Below are positions 1-12,800 of a stretch of DNA of 64,000 nucleotides, piece by piece. The DNA is from Saururus chinensis (taxonomy: Eukaryota > Streptophyta > Magnoliopsida > Piperales > Saururaceae), in the NCBI GenBank assembly GCA_035235625.1, contig CP141142.1, positions 20,904,995 through 20,968,994 of the forward strand. The letters are read 5' to 3'. Both the position numbers and the translations under genes were made by a program. The notes below the pieces were generated by a model, which saw nothing but the letters and a program-made list of their open reading frames with translations, searched no databases and was not told where the DNA came from. The first letter of the stretch is position 1. Every line of letters begins with the position of its first letter.

Positions 1-1375
1 ATATCCGTACGTGTTCAAAGTGAACCATTCAGCATCAAGATTACGAGAACTCCACAAAGTGCGGAAATATATTGTGTCATATTCCAAAAATCAAACTTCT
101 GCAGCAAAAATTCTGCAAGGTAATACCTCTGCCTGCAGAAGGACGATCGAGCACCGGCACCGAATCCGTTGGGCGGATGGAGGCGGAGAAAAGATGAGTG
201 GGATCCGCAAGGGAAGTCATCGCATAGCCTGGGATTGGGAGAGCAGGTGACGTGAGCAGCCGCCATGAGAGAGGAGGAAGCCATGGCAGAGATTGCAGAA
301 GGGTGGACGAAGGATGAGTAAGCCGGGCAGCTGCTACGTTAGCTGCCGTCGCGGCTTTTAGTTTTAACCGGGCCGTGGAGATATTTTTGCCCTTCCGGCG
401 TATAACGAGTTATGCTAGAGTATTATTTTAGAGACACACTCCAACAAATTAGAAGAGTCTCGTATACGGAGAGCATTGTATATGTAACACGTGCTGAGGC
501 GTGTATATACATGAAACTACTCATAGTATTATATACCATATATATAGGTACTGCAGAGAAGGCCTATATTATGTAACGTTGCGCAAAAAGTATACAATGA
601 TATATATATAGTTAGCTATATTGGGACGCATAGCCAACTAGTATATATTTAGATTCTTAAGATGTCCCCTCTCCCTTAAATAGTGTTAGAGAGTCATTCA
701 GAGTGATTTTGGGTTATTTGGCAAAGTTTGGATGAACCATACTCATATAACTATTTTTGGCTTTCACTCTAATAGAATGAAAAAAATCTCTTATGATATA
801 TAGCAGGGACATGGTGAGCTAAAATAATAAAGATGTTGGTATGATACCTAGTTTTGTAATTGCATGTCTCAAATGACAATGAAGGCTTGTTGTGTTACTA
901 GCTATCATGGTAGGAGCCTCGTTTACTAGGGGATGGGGCTCGCCGACCTATCGGGCGACCGTCTGGCCTTATGGCCGTGTTGGATACAAGACCCTTACAT
1001 GCACTTAGCTGAGGTGGAATGTTCGGATGTCCGAGTTGCCTAAGTTGGATCCATGCATCGTAAGGAAATGTCCCCCTCCAAATAGCCCGCTTGGGATTGT
1101 CCCGACACGTTTGCATGTCTGCCTTGGCACGGGTTCATTGCTTGGCTTCACGAGCTAGACGCTTAGTCAAATGGCATGAGGTCATGACCTTGATGAAGAA
1201 TAGTTTACTCGCTTGGCTATTTGGCCTTGTGAGTGTCGCACGGTAGATGTATCCCGAGCGCCCCCATGACAATGAGCTCACAAAGTGTGCAGCCCATCAG
1301 ATTTACATATGAGAGCCCACGTTACTAGGAGATCTAAACGTGGGTTGTTGGATCTAACTTCCACGAGTCACTTTT
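1..1375. other. Unassigned intergenic sequence
   Basis: I recognise no gene here. The first 400 bases are moderately GC-rich and hold only short overlapping open frames on both strands. Bases 400-700 are AT-rich with TATA runs. Bases 890-1260 are GC-richer and could be a remnant of a transposon, but no frame gives a known motif. No repeat shared with the rest of the window was noticed. Confidence 0.5.
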
Positions 1376-2012
1376 TGGGTGTTTGGATTTTTTTTAAAAA
1401 ATAGAAGTGAAATTTTTTGGAATTAATTTTAAAAACTACCAACTATGAATGATGGTCAGTAATGGAAATTTTTTAGAACAAATTAAGATATTGCGTTAAA
1501 CCTAATTTTAAACTTTAAACTAATATAACTTCATCTCCTGAATTTGGATATGCACATTTTTTATACTATTACGCTCTTAAATTTGAGCTCTATTAAACAA
1601 AATCCCCACAAGGGTATATAAATTTGAAATTTTAAAATAGGCCCCACTTATTATGCCACATTTCTCGAGGCTTAAATCAATATAAGAAGTAAATATTGAA
1701 AAATAACAGAATCTATAATTTCAAAATAGAGGTTGGGAGCTGGAATCAACAAAATCACCTTATGAGGTGATTTAGTGTTTCAGGTAAATGTTGAAAAATA
1801 ACAGAAACTAAAATGTTTGTGTTAAATTTTGTGGAAATAGAACGGGAATTCTTTGGAATTAATTCCAAAAATTTATTGTTGAATTTGAATTACGTTTGGT
1901 AACGAAATATTTTAGAATAAATTCATATGTCGCCTCAAACTTAATTTTAAAACTTTAAACTAATATAACTCTCTCTCCTGAACACGGATATACACAATCT
2001 TGGAATTATTAC
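1376..2012. repeat. Family C AT-rich repeat, left part
   Basis: The stretch contains a direct repeat of about 425 bases. The text near 1490-1560 (AACTTTAAACTAATATAACT) recurs near 1945-1990, and the text near 1570-1790 recurs at about 8270-8490, beyond the inserted B0 LTR. So one tandem repeat was split by B0. A start like TTTTTGGGTGTTTGGATT is common at the ends of plant MITEs, but no matching terminal inverted repeat was established. No coding capacity is visible. Confidence 0.6.
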
Positions 2013-4074
2013 TGTCATGACCTAGATTTTTAAAACCCTTTTTAATTAAAAGACAAGCAATAAATCACAATAAATCCTTTTTTCTTTAAATCAAATCAAA
2101 TCAATCAACTAAAATATCTAGGTCGTGATAACTGAGGTTCACAAATACGAATATCAAAATATATGATATTATTACACATGTCAAATTTCGATAAACAATA
2201 GCTTCACCCTCTACGTACAAGAGTGTCACGCTAGTAATTACATTTTCTTACAAGATTGCAGAAGCAAGAAGCTAGATCCCATTGGTGCAATGTCGTCTTC
2301 AATACGCCCATCAACATCCTGATTGCGCAAAATCCCCATCTAAAGAACATGCAAGCAAACAGGACCAAACAAAACCAAACATCTCCTCCCCTTGGAATAG
2401 CGTTTCAAAAGAACAAAAATATTAATTAATATATTTTGGATCTGGCCAACATCACCCGATGTTAGTTGCCTACGTACTCATCAGACAACATCTCTAATAT
2501 TTCCAACAAGATCATATCTAAATATAGTTCTGCCTAGAAATCTACACTGTCCTAAGAAGCATAACATCACACATGTAATGCTTAAGTATTTTAAAGCAAC
2601 TTATATTTTATGCAAATCCTTTAATCATTCCACTTGTTCTAATTAAACAAGCAATATCAAACAAGGTTATTAATTATCTCCTAAACCATTGTTCTATAAT
2701 TAATATCCCCATCTAATCCCAATGACAGGCAAACTCATCAAATGTCAACCTAAGTGATAAATGATAAACTCACCATAGACCACCCTCAAAGGTAAATCTA
2801 TGATGAAACACCCTAGAATCCATCAGGAAATACCATCACCCCTCATAGCCCACAAGGACCTCACCAGAGTGGAAAAGCATGGCCCACAACTGACCTGAAT
2901 AGAAATTGCGGGAAAAGCCAACCAAGTAGGATGCTAGCTAATTTAAATGCGTATACACTAAAAGATCCTCAATAGATCTATAGAGCTCCATCTAATGGGG
3001 AGATGCAACTACACAATCAAATCAGTGGCTCCTTAATAGAGCTAAAACTTAGGAAACCATTATGAACCCTATCTTGCTCATCTATAAGCCAGGATTCCAA
3101 ATGACTATCCCAAACCCTATTAGTCCCTTCTAAACTAGGGTTTAAAACCCAAAAGTGTCATTGGTTCATCAACCAAGGCAAATCGTCAAGTCAAAGGCTT
3201 TTTTCACTCTATGAACTAATCCCAAACCCCTCTAAGGTATTTCAGTTTTTATCTTGATCAGGTATTCTCGCCCAATCCAAAGCTATCCACCCCATCAATT
3301 ATTCTTTCAATAATATTAAGCTAATGATAAGTTATTATCACAACATCAATAGCAAATATCAAAACAATGAATAACATAAACAATCAGAACTACACAGGTC
3401 CACGCTAATCATAATACCAATAATCAAATTTAATAATGATATTAGAATTATTTGAGCTCACATGCCCTAACCCTCCTTGGGTTAACTTATTAAATCTCTT
3501 TAGAAACTAATCATAATGCACTTGAAGGCATTAAGGTAATTATTCAACATTGGATATGGTCCTCTCTGCTCTCAGGTAAGTTTTTAATCTCTCAAAAGGT
3601 TTCAATATCACATTGGCTTGTTAATTTTATTCATGCGAATGTAGGCCAGTACGCTGATAAGGGTATTTCTATCTTTTTGTTCAAGGCCTCCCTAAACCTC
3701 ATAGGTCCAAAACTAATCTCAGGGTTACACCTTGACATTATGAACTCGAGGTAATTTTCTTGCCTTTTAACGGGGCCATAAATCCCTTGAACCGACCCTA
3801 TTTCAATTAACCATCTTACCTTAATCCTAGGGGTAAAACAATCAATTATCTATTTATTGGGATTTTTCTCTACCTTATGGATTTGTCCAAATTTAGGACA
3901 CACATTAAAATCTCATTTGGATTTTTCTCAATTTTTAAATCAACTCATAGGCCCCTGAACTAGAGGCCCTAAATTGGGTCATTAGCATTGTTCTACTATT
4001 CAACTCATAAGGGTAAATTAGTCATTTTATGGACTTTGGAATTTTTCTCCAGTCTGAAACTTGGTTAGTACACT

Positions 4075-7000
4075 TGTCACAACCCGGATTTTTAAAAGCA
4101 TTTTTAAATAGCACAAATGGTAAGTAGCGAGAATTTTTTTCTTTAAATACAAAACAAACCATTCGATTAAATATCCAGGTCATGATAACTGGGGTTCACA
4201 AATACGAATATCAAATCATATGATATTATTTAACATCTGAAAATTCATAAAGACTAGCTCATCCATCTAAGTACAAGTTCGTCACCCGTCTAAAAATAAA
4301 TAACAAGTTGACTCTCACGCCAAAGGTACACTAACGTACCGAAATTGCAAAAATGCAAAATCTCTTGTGCTCGCCTACCTTGGTCTCACTTGTCATCGCC
4401 TAGAGAATCTGCAACAAAGCAAACCAAACAACAACCACAACCACAATGGAGCATCTCCGCCTTCAGGAGAAGAGCTTCTAAAGGATAAAAGGTTTTATTA
4501 ATATTTTTTGGATCGGGCCAACATCACCCGATGTTAGTTGCCTACGTACTCATCAAACAACATCTCCAATGTTTCCAACAAGATCGGATCCAAACGTAGT
4601 TCTGCCTAGAAACTACTCTATCCTAAGAAGCATAACATCACACATGCAATGCTTAGATATTTTCAACCTACATTTTAGTAAGTCCTTTAACCGTTCTACT
4701 TGTCTAGTTAACAAGTAATATCAAACATTGTTATTAATTATCCCACATCCCTTGTTCGATAATTAATACTATCAAATTTGCAACTCGGAGATGACTCGCC
4801 CCTTGAGAAATCCCCAAACAAAGTACTCCAGCCTTGGAGTGGACTGCTTAACAGCAGCTTGACCCAAATCCCCAGGGCTCTTAATAGCCTTCCACGAATC
4901 TGGAGAAGAGGATCCCAACTGTGCTCATGGATAAAGATTGGCGAGAAGCACAAGCCTTCCATGATGCTCATACAACTCCGCTTTTCGTACGTACTAACTA
5001 GTCCTAGGAAGACCTGTGGGAGACCCACAGTAAAGACCCTCTGGTCGATACCCAAACCGTCGTGGTGATGAAGAAGCATATCACAATCTCCAGCATCCCA
5101 ACTCTGGGAGAAAATGTCTCATAAGACATTACTAATATATCCATAGAAGCTTCAGGTCCTTATGACCATTGTCTCCCCCAAACATCTAAAACTTAGACCA
5201 GATTATTTTCATCCAGTTAAGTAACCACTCAACCATGTGGGTCCTCTTCACCTTGTGAATCGGCCCACAAAATAGCTCATCCACTGAGCTATGACTCAAA
5301 GAACATGCCATAACCATCCTTGGTTCATTAACCAAGGTAAAATTCTATGTCAAGGCCCCATTCAATTTATGAACCGGTCTCAAACCCTATTGAGGGCATT
5401 TTAGTCTTTATCTTGATTAGATGTTCTCCCTCCAAACCAACAGCAACCCATGTCTCTTGATTAATCTTCATTAATCTTAAGTTACTAATATGAATCAATG
5501 CATCAATATCAAAAGCATGCATCATCATAAATAACATGCAATCATACAAATGTATAAACAATAAACAGAGGCCCATTGCATTCATTTGCAAGGCTAGGGC
5601 TCAAAAAATTCAAGCCCGATATGTAAATTAACATATTATACGAGTGACGTATATAATGCCCTAGTGTATTTCTGCGTTGTGTTACGGACACATGCAATAC
5701 ACTGCCCTAAACCCTGAGAATTAGGGTTTTCCATTCGTTTCCCGTGACACTGTGACTTGTCAAGGTCTTCGTGTCACCTACCGGTCAAACCCCTTCCTTT
5801 TGAAGTCATTTATAGGGTACCTTAACTCATGATTAACTAGGTTATTCATTTCGACGGAAACAGAATATATTGCCCCTTAAGGGCTCAAATTGACTCGCGC
5901 TTCCATTCACATGAATGTGGGTGGTCTGCTCAAAGGGTATTTTTATCATTTAGTTTAAGGCCTTAATGACATCCAATGGGTCCAAAATTAAGGTCAAGGG
6001 TATACTTGACTTCATGGACTCTGTATAATTTTCCTGGCGTGTAACGGGTTCGTGAACCCCTTGAACCGACCCAGGTTTGTTTAACGATTTACTATTAACC
6101 CTAAGGGCAAAAAGGTCAATTATCCACTCACTGGGATTTTTTCTCATTTATTGGTTTGGCATATAATTAGCTTACTCATTAAAATCTCACTGAGAATTTT
6201 CCCAAGTTTTAAACCAAGTCATAGGCCCCTAAACCGGAGCCCTGAAGTTGGGTAAATGGTTTTCACACGATGATTTAACTACTAGGGGTAAAAAGGTTAT
6301 TTTAGAGACTCTGGGATTTTTACTGGTCCTGAAACTTGGTCAAGACACTCGTAACCCTCTCAAAGTCTATGGGTAATTTTTCTAAATTTTTAGAACAAGT
6401 AAAGACCCTTGAACCGGACCTGGTTCGATCCCCCCTTTCTTTTCTTCCTTTTTTTTAAACCCGACCCGGGCCGGGTCGGTTTGGGTTGATGACCTGCAAC
6501 GCGGGTCGTCTTCCCCACATCCGGCCAGAGGTGGAAATGCCTCTAGCAGCACCGCCCCTGGCCACCACGGCCGGGCAGCTGGCTGTGGTGCACCGGATTG
6601 CCACCATGCGGTGATCACAATGGGCCTGGCCCCCGCCATTGCCCGGTGGCCGGCCGGGGCAAAATACGCACCTTTCCTCTTTTCCTTTTTTTCCCCTCTA
6701 CGCAATGATAGAAACCGCCGCCGCTGAGGCCACCGCGGCCAAGTCCAGTGCGGCCTGACCAGCACGGCCAAGGCCAGCACGACCATGGCCAGCGCGTCCA
6801 AGGGCTGCGGGGCTGCCGCTCTTCTCCATCATTCTTTTGTTCTAATTTGCCCATAAGAAAAACGCCCACCTCCGGTCAGTTTCATCTGGTGGTGATCGGG
6901 GTTCCTGGCCAAAAATCTAGTGGTCGACTGGCAGCCATCAAGTGGTCGTCCGGCGGCTTTCTAGTGGCTGGCCGGCGATCGAAAGCTTATAAATAAAATT

Positions 7001-7596
7001 ATTAAAGAATCATTGCAGAAATTACTATAGTTGATTCATTAAATTGCAGAACGGATAATAACACAATTTAATCTTAATTTTTTAATACAGCACTCCTTAA
7101 CTAATACAACGATCTTACCTAGTTGCCATTTTGCTATCGATCCACCGCCGTCGGAGCATCGCTGGAAAATTCTAATGACTGCTCGTCCTCCTTTCTTCCC
7201 AAAAGCTCCCCCAAAAAGCCCTAATTCTCTATTTTTATAGGCATGGGATTAGGGCTCCTAATCCCATGAGAAATTAGGCCATAAAACCCCAATTTCGGAA
7301 CAGTAAATAATTGGCCCACAAAACAACTTAAACGGCCCAGTTGCACGTTTAAATCGGGTAAACAGGCCCTATACGATATGTTCAACTTTGAACAGTCGTA
7401 TCTCCCTCATTCGGACTCCGATTCGCGCATTCTTGGTGGCGTTTCAAAGCTATTTCCGTCTATTTTCCATCCATATATACTTTAGCTACCAATTCCAACT
7501 GATTATTATGTTATTACCACTGGAAGATCAAGGGGTCCTACACCTTAATTTCCACTTGTACGACTTCAGTAATTTAGAAAATTCCCGGACATTACA
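4075..7596 (-). mobile_element. Solo LTR B1 (family B), 3.52 kb
   Basis: Read on the minus strand it starts TGTAATGTCCGGG and ends GGGTTGTGACA. It is flanked by a perfect 5-bp duplication, ACACT, at 4070-4074 and 7597-7601. It lies within B0, in the same orientation. There is no second LTR, gag or pol, so it is a solo LTR. A TATA box is at 7233-7239. The GC-rich segment at about 6430-7000 is the copy-specific variable region of this family; its open frames show no recognisable domain and are not called as genes. Confidence 0.85.
7233..7239 (-). promoter_or_regulatory. TATA box of LTR B1
   Basis: On the minus strand the text reads CCTATAAAAA, followed by a GAATTAGGGCTTT context. The same box in a similar context occurs in B2 (14208-14214), B4 (18757-18763) and B3 (47934-47940), so it is probably the LTR core promoter. 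The variable segment of each copy begins just downstream of it. Confidence 0.6.
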
Positions 7597-8262
7597 ACAC
7601 TTGGCATACACTCATAGTCATTTATAATTTTTTCCAAAATTTTCTAACTACTATAACTCACTGAACCGGACCCGGTTCAATGAGTATACTTTATTTTATG
7701 TTTTTCAAGGACCGGACAAAATCGGGTCGGGTTATCCAACCCGGTCCATGGATTGATGATGACCCGCACTGCGGGTCATCTTCTCCAGTGTCGGCGCCTT
7801 TGGCAGTAGGTAGCCATGGCGGAGCGGGTGTGGGCCTCACCGGATAGCTGCCTAGCGGCAATCCCGATGGGCCTAGCCCCGTCGCCATCCCTTGTAGCTG
7901 CAACAAGGGGAGGGACTAGCCCATCTGGATCTCCTTTTTGTGACTATTCCGATGGGGCTGGTCCCACTGCCGGCCACACAACTGGCCAAAGTTTCCTTCT
8001 CTATCTTTTTTTTAAAACACAATTTCTGCCCGACAACCGTTTCCGGTGATAGACAGTTTTGGCCGGAAAGGGAGATCTGCTTGTCTGGTGAAAAGGGAGA
8101 TGACGATCGGGGGGTGGGGTCCTTGCAATTTGCCACGGCCAACCCTTGACAAAGCTCGGCCTTTAACTCAAAAGTCATTCTACCCTCTCAATCTACATCA
8201 ACTGCAACTTATAATTTAAGTAGCACACAAATTTAATATCCCGCAAAATTTAGGTCATTGCA

Positions 8263-8760
8263 ATTACACTCCTTAATTAGAGCTCTATCAAATAAGATCC
8301 TACATGGGTACGTAATTTTGAACTTTTAGAGTGGGCCCCACATATATGACACATTTTTTATGACTCAAATTGATATGAGAGGTAGCTGTTGAAAAATTAC
8401 GGAATTTGTAATTTTTGAAACAGGGGCTTGGAGCCGGAATTGACGGAATCACCTCAGTGGTGATTTAGTGATTCCGGTCGATTTTGGCTCGAAACTACTT
8501 GGAATCAACTTCTTTGCGGAAGTTTTAAATCCGCCCACATTCTACACACAAACATGATTCCGATAATTCAAGCTGGAATTGAGACAAAATCAATGGAATC
8601 TAACTAAAATTCAATACACAAACAACCAAATTTAGGGTAGAATTTTTAATTCCACCTACCCTCAACACACAAACATGATTTTGACAATTCAGGCCAGAAT
8701 TGGAGCAGAATTGATTTAATCATTGCTGGATTCCCAAAGTCGGGCCATAGCAATGAGGCA
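8263..8760. repeat. Family C AT-rich repeat, right part
   Basis: This continues the C repeat after the B0 insertion. Bases 8270-8490 align with 1570-1790, including a stretch around GAGGTGATTTAGTG in the left part and GTGGTGATTTAGTG here. From about 8530 to 8700 there is a further direct repeat of about 120 bases, seen as ACACACAAACATGATT at 8546 and again near 8668. No coding sequence is seen. Confidence 0.6.
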
Positions 8761-8943
8761 AAATGCCCAAAGGCTCGTCCCCAAATATGAAAAATAATTA
8801 TTTTAAGCTTATTAGAGATTGAAAAATTAAGTAAATAATATTAAAAAATATATGCAAAATGTCATAGAAAGAAACTTAGTTCCCAAATAATATTTAAAAC
8901 ATAGGCGCCTCCAAGGCAAATAATCCATGCATAGTTTTCTTTA

Positions 8944-9070
8944 GGAAAATTTATATAAATAATATTAAAAAAATATTTACCAAAATAGCAGAGAGAGGAA
9001 AATAATTACCAAAATAGTATTTATTTTGGCCACGTAGGTGTCAGCCAAGTGATGACGCCTACATGGCTTC
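8944..9070 (+). repeat. Left terminal inverted repeat of MULE-2, with internal hairpin
   Basis: The TIR aligns with 35560-35665 on the opposite strand and with the ends of MULE-1. At about 9030-9066 there is an inverted repeat: GCCACGTAGGTGTCA pairs with TGATGACGCCTACATGGC around a short loop. A related hairpin lies at the same place in the MULE-3 end (about 42330-42366), and a weaker counterpart near 19045 in MULE-1. Confidence 0.75.
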
Positions 9071-9103
9071 TTTTTATAAAAAAATAAGTTTTCGTCCTTG
9101 AGA

Positions 9104-9330
9104 AAGATAAAATCATTTTTTAAGTTGATTTCATACTTCTCATGGATGAAATCCTCTTTAGGACAATTTTGTCCTTCACAAGGATGAAATCACCTAACTT
9201 GTTAAGTAGATTTCATCCTATGCAAGGATGAGAGATTTCATCCTTCCGAAGGACGAAATCACCTCCCTTGGCCCTTTTTTGGCTGAAATTGGAGTTTACA
9301 CTAATTTCATCCTTGCAAATGAAAAAATCA
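9104..9330. repeat. Subterminal palindrome array, left end of MULE-2
   Basis: Several imperfect copies of a short palindrome are strung together, in the pattern GATTTCATCCTT, 2-6 bases, AAGGATGAAATC. One clear copy reads GATTTCATCCTTCCGAAGGA and then CGAAATC at about 9233. Equivalent arrays are found just inside the other three MULE ends. Mutator transposases bind near termini, so these may be binding sites; that is inference. Confidence 0.75.
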
Positions 9331-9539
9331 AATTAATTTTTTTTTAAGATTCATTGAACTAGGATGCAACCCCTGTATAAAAATCATATGTAACACACTA
9401 ATATCCACACAACCAACATATAGATCACATGAATATCCACACATCGAGTAATTAGAAAGTCTATAAAATATATAGATTAGATATAATGTTCTCAAAATAT
9501 TTGTTTTACAAAACAAGAATATAACAACTCTAAGTAGCT

Positions 9540-11146
9540 CTCCCTTTCCTATCCCTATGACCTCAACCCCAACCTCGATGGTGCTCTATTGGCTCCTCCT
9601 GATCCTCTTGGTCTGCATAAGTAACAAATGGCTCACCCAAACATGCCTATGAAGATAATGGGATAGGATCCACATGATTTGCGGTTGTCGTCTAGTTTAT
9701 ACTATCGGATCAATTGATATATCAACTAGCTAGGGATGGGCTAGATCTTGAGCAACTGGAGATGACAAACGTGGACGATCATGCGAAGCTGAAGCTCGTG
9801 AAAATAAAGGAGGGGAGCCAGGTGCTGCAGATAAAGATGGAATATCTGTGAATGGAGCATCCCTAGGCGGTGTCTGATCTGCCTCGTTAATGGGATAATG
9901 TCCATGAATATATGTAATAACCGACTACAGTAGTGGCAAGCTACGAAGGACATCCTCATAGTGCCCGATGATTGACTAACATGATGTTAATAAGACCTCA
10001 CCCAAAGTATAGATGTTAACTGTGTTAGTCAAATGTGTATATCTTCATTGCGCTAAACCAATTTATAAAAAAATTAAAATAAAAGCCAAATAAATAATTA
10101 ATAAAAAATAAGAAAATATTATGATATAATTAAGATATACTTACCAAAGCTGCCTCAGACGTGCCTCTAGGCTAATAGTTATTTCCTCTGAATCATTGCG
10201 TGGTAGAATTTATCTTCATATAATAGGCAAATACCACTACATATACAGGCTACGAACATCACTCGATGTTGTAACCAACTCGCCTCAGATAAAAGTGGCT
10301 CTCCTATTAGCCCATCAAGTGATATATGTTGCATGATGTGCAGCCTAGTTGATAATGTGGCGGCCTTATCGAGTGATCTGATGGATAAACTCTACCGTAC
10401 AATGAGGGATATCTTGCTCTAAGTTAAATTGGAGCATCACACGATCAGGGATGTGCATCTCTACAATCTCAAAACATATGAGGGGCATTTGAGATAGCCA
10501 CACATCCATTCCCTCCGTACAAAGAGGAGGTAACTCGACTAACACCTTAGGCGAGTATGGCTGTCAAATGACCTGCACAATTTATGAGCATAATTAGTTT
10601 TTAATAACCTTGCATAGCTTATATTTATTATATTAAATGTGACAATAAAATGTAATTACTTGGTAAGGGTGCTGGTGGCTTAACTCTTCTTTATACAATT
10701 GCAGGACTCCTTGTGGATTTTTAGTTTTTCTACTCTGAACATTCCACCTTAAGGAGTCAAATTTAACACATAAATTCAACACATCCACATAAAACTATGT
10801 TAAAAAAAGAAGTGTAAACAAATTTATACATGGCTTCTAATTGACCACCCTCTACTACGTGCCCCATCTCAATAGTTGGTAAGCCGACATGTAAATGCTC
10901 CCATAACCATATCTGTGTCACAAAATATCATAAAAGAATTATTAAAAATGTGAAGTAATTTTACGTATAGAAAATATTAACTTCAACAAATTCATTTACC
11001 TAAAGAAGGGTTAGACAACCTACAATCCCGGAGGTCATAACTTGACAAGTTTTCCCCAACTCTCGATATAAGTATCAAAGGTAGCATTGCCCCATGTGTA
11101 GGTGCTCACCATATAGAAATCCACAAGGAGGGTGAGGTACACGATA
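9540..11146 (-). pseudogene. Plant mobile domain (PMD) protein remnant of MULE-2
   Basis: Bases from about 9540 to 11146 align, in the same order and strand, with the PMD gene of MULE-1 at about 19480-21055. For example, the text around 10895 (GTGCTCCCATAACCATA) matches that around 20808 (GTGCTCCCACAACCATA), including a probable splice-acceptor region. The frame is broken throughout, with no open stretch longer than about 70 codons. The PMD family is plant-specific and occurs both in host proteins of the MAIN type and in transposons. The 5' part of the gene is missing because E2 and its contents inserted at 11147. Confidence 0.65.
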
Positions 11147-11342
11147 TGTATAACATCTCGTGTTCTGATTACACCTAAACCAAGGGGTTAGGGGTAATTA
11201 TATACTTTTTAGTTAAATTTTAAGGGGTTTCAAAGGATAGAATCCCAGTATATGAGTAGAGCTCGAAGTAACAAGTGCAACAAATAAAGGAACACGCAAA
11301 ATAGAGGTCAAAAATAAAAGTTACTACCTTGGAAAGTGTGCA
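11147..11342 (+). mobile_element. LTR E2, 5' segment (family E)
   Basis: This aligns with the minus-strand reading of E1 from its 3' coordinate end (53626 downward): both carry GGGGTTA(A/G)GGGTAATT near the terminus, then a GTAACRAGTG(C/T)AAC(A/G)AA stretch and CAAAA(C/T)AGAGGT. The terminus is mutated (TATAACATC against TGTAACGAC). E2 inserted into MULE-2 and was then split at 11343 by B4. Its continuation is at 29596-29958. Confidence 0.7.
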
Positions 11343-12712
11343 TGTAATGTCTGAGAATTTTCTAAATTCCCGAAGTTGTCAGTGTGAAGATTAAGGTGTT
11401 GGACCCCTTTACGTTCTCATGAGAATAACTTGATCATTGATTGGAATTGGTGGTTGATACCTATATGAATGGAAAAGATTTGAAATGCCTGAGGAATGCA
11501 CAAATTAGAGTTCCAATGAGAAAGATATGATTACTTGGTTGACCATAAAATGCAAGGCCCGTTTGCCTGAATTGGACACGCATATTGTCCGTTTAAGTCA
11601 CTATACGGACCCGATTAATTAAAGTGACGAAAATTATTTTTTAAGGCCCAATTAAGTTGCTAAAGTGAGGAGGTTTTGTGTAAGAACTCTTGTCTTAAAC
11701 CAATTTACTTTAAATTTTATTTATTATTTAATCATCATTATGTGGTTTAAGTCGTTTTTGATCGATTTTGATGATTTTTAAAAATAAAGGTGGTTTCCAA
11801 AGGTTTTAAATAAAAATACCTTAATATTTATGAGTTTTAAGTGAATTTAAGTCAATTATGGATTTTTGGGAATTTTCTCAATTTTTTAAAAATTTGGGTT
11901 TGTCGAGACCCCCTGTGGGCCCCACAATCGAATTTGGGGTTTTTTTTATCTAAAATGTTTTAAAATTTAAAACAAGTTATTGTGAAATTTTTTAGAATTA
12001 ATTTGGGATTAAATAGCCAAATTACCCACTTTTGGTTAAGAATTTTATTTATACCCCTAATTTTGATTAGGTCTAACCCCTTTATTATTATAAATGGAAA
12101 GGGTTGGCCTCTTTTCCATTTGGAAAGGTGATTTGAGGTGAGATTTTCCTAATCTTTCCTTAACTATTAGGGTTTTTCATAAGCTTCTTCTAATCTCATC
12201 TTTCTCTAAAGATTAATCTCATTTTTAAGCCATTAAGTCACTAATTTGCATCTTTACTTCAAACCCTAGTTTTCAAATTTTCATTTTTGAGTCCCTAAAG
12301 CTCTAGATCTACGATTTTTGCAATAATTTTCAAGTTCTAAATCAGATTTAGGTGGGTATTAACAAAAATTACACTTTTGGGTGGGTTTTGGAGGAGATTA
12401 AGGAGATAATCCAACCCAAAAAGAGGTGAACGGTAATGGCTTTAATCCTCAAGCTTGTTGTGTTTCAAATCTTGGTTTTTGGGGTGTTTTATTGAATGGA
12501 TTCCATGTTTAGAGCTCTAATGGTAGATTTGTAAAAACTTAATCTTTTGTATTAATTTCTTAGGGCCTTGATTGGAAATGGGTAGGTTTAGTATTCTGGA
12601 AAGTTTGATTAAATTTTTATGATGTTTGAAGCTTTGAATGGAAGTTTTAAGTTTGATTGATGGTGTCTCGGTTTGGTTTTTAAAATGGAGAAGACGACAC
12701 AGATTTACTGTT

Positions 12713-12800
12713 ATGGCGATCGATCGGCCAAACGACATTGCAGGCCCATTTTAAGGCCCGCCGATCGAATGCCCTTGCAGGCTGATAAATCGGCTACACA
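12713..12800 (+). repeat. Iterated GATCGAACGGC-like motif cluster in LTR A2
   Basis: Related words occur in close order: GCGATCGATCGGCC, CCGCCGATCGAATGCCC and AAATCGGCTACACAACAG. The same kind of cluster is at 31063-31175 (A3), 49998-50175 (A1), and in D-family sequence near 45795-45900, 58893 and 62455. Function unknown. Confidence 0.6.

Larger units (their letters stand above)
2013..8262 (-). mobile_element. Solo LTR B0 (family B), holding nested B1
   Basis: Read on the minus strand the element begins TGCAATGACC and ends GGTCATGACA, matching the TG...CA ends of the other B copies. It is flanked by the 5-bp duplication ATTAC at 2008-2012 and 8263-8267, and family C resumes on both sides. 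It is interrupted by B1 at 4075-7596. Without B1 about 2.7 kb remain, so about 1 kb has been lost relative to other copies; its TATA region was not found. No protein domain is present. The length and ends fit a large Ty3/gypsy LTR, but no internal coding region exists to confirm the clade. Confidence 0.8.

Noticed and set aside
6382-6996. Open frames of 82-139 codons on both strands in the GC-rich part of LTR B1
   Set aside because: They overlap on opposite strands, are rich in Pro, Arg and Trp as expected of GC-rich noncoding DNA, carry no domain, and do not align with other B copies.
2013-8262. B0 and B1 as the two LTRs of one full retrotransposon
   Set aside because: B1 has its own exact duplication ACACT and lies inside B0, whose duplication is ATTAC; no coding region lies between them.
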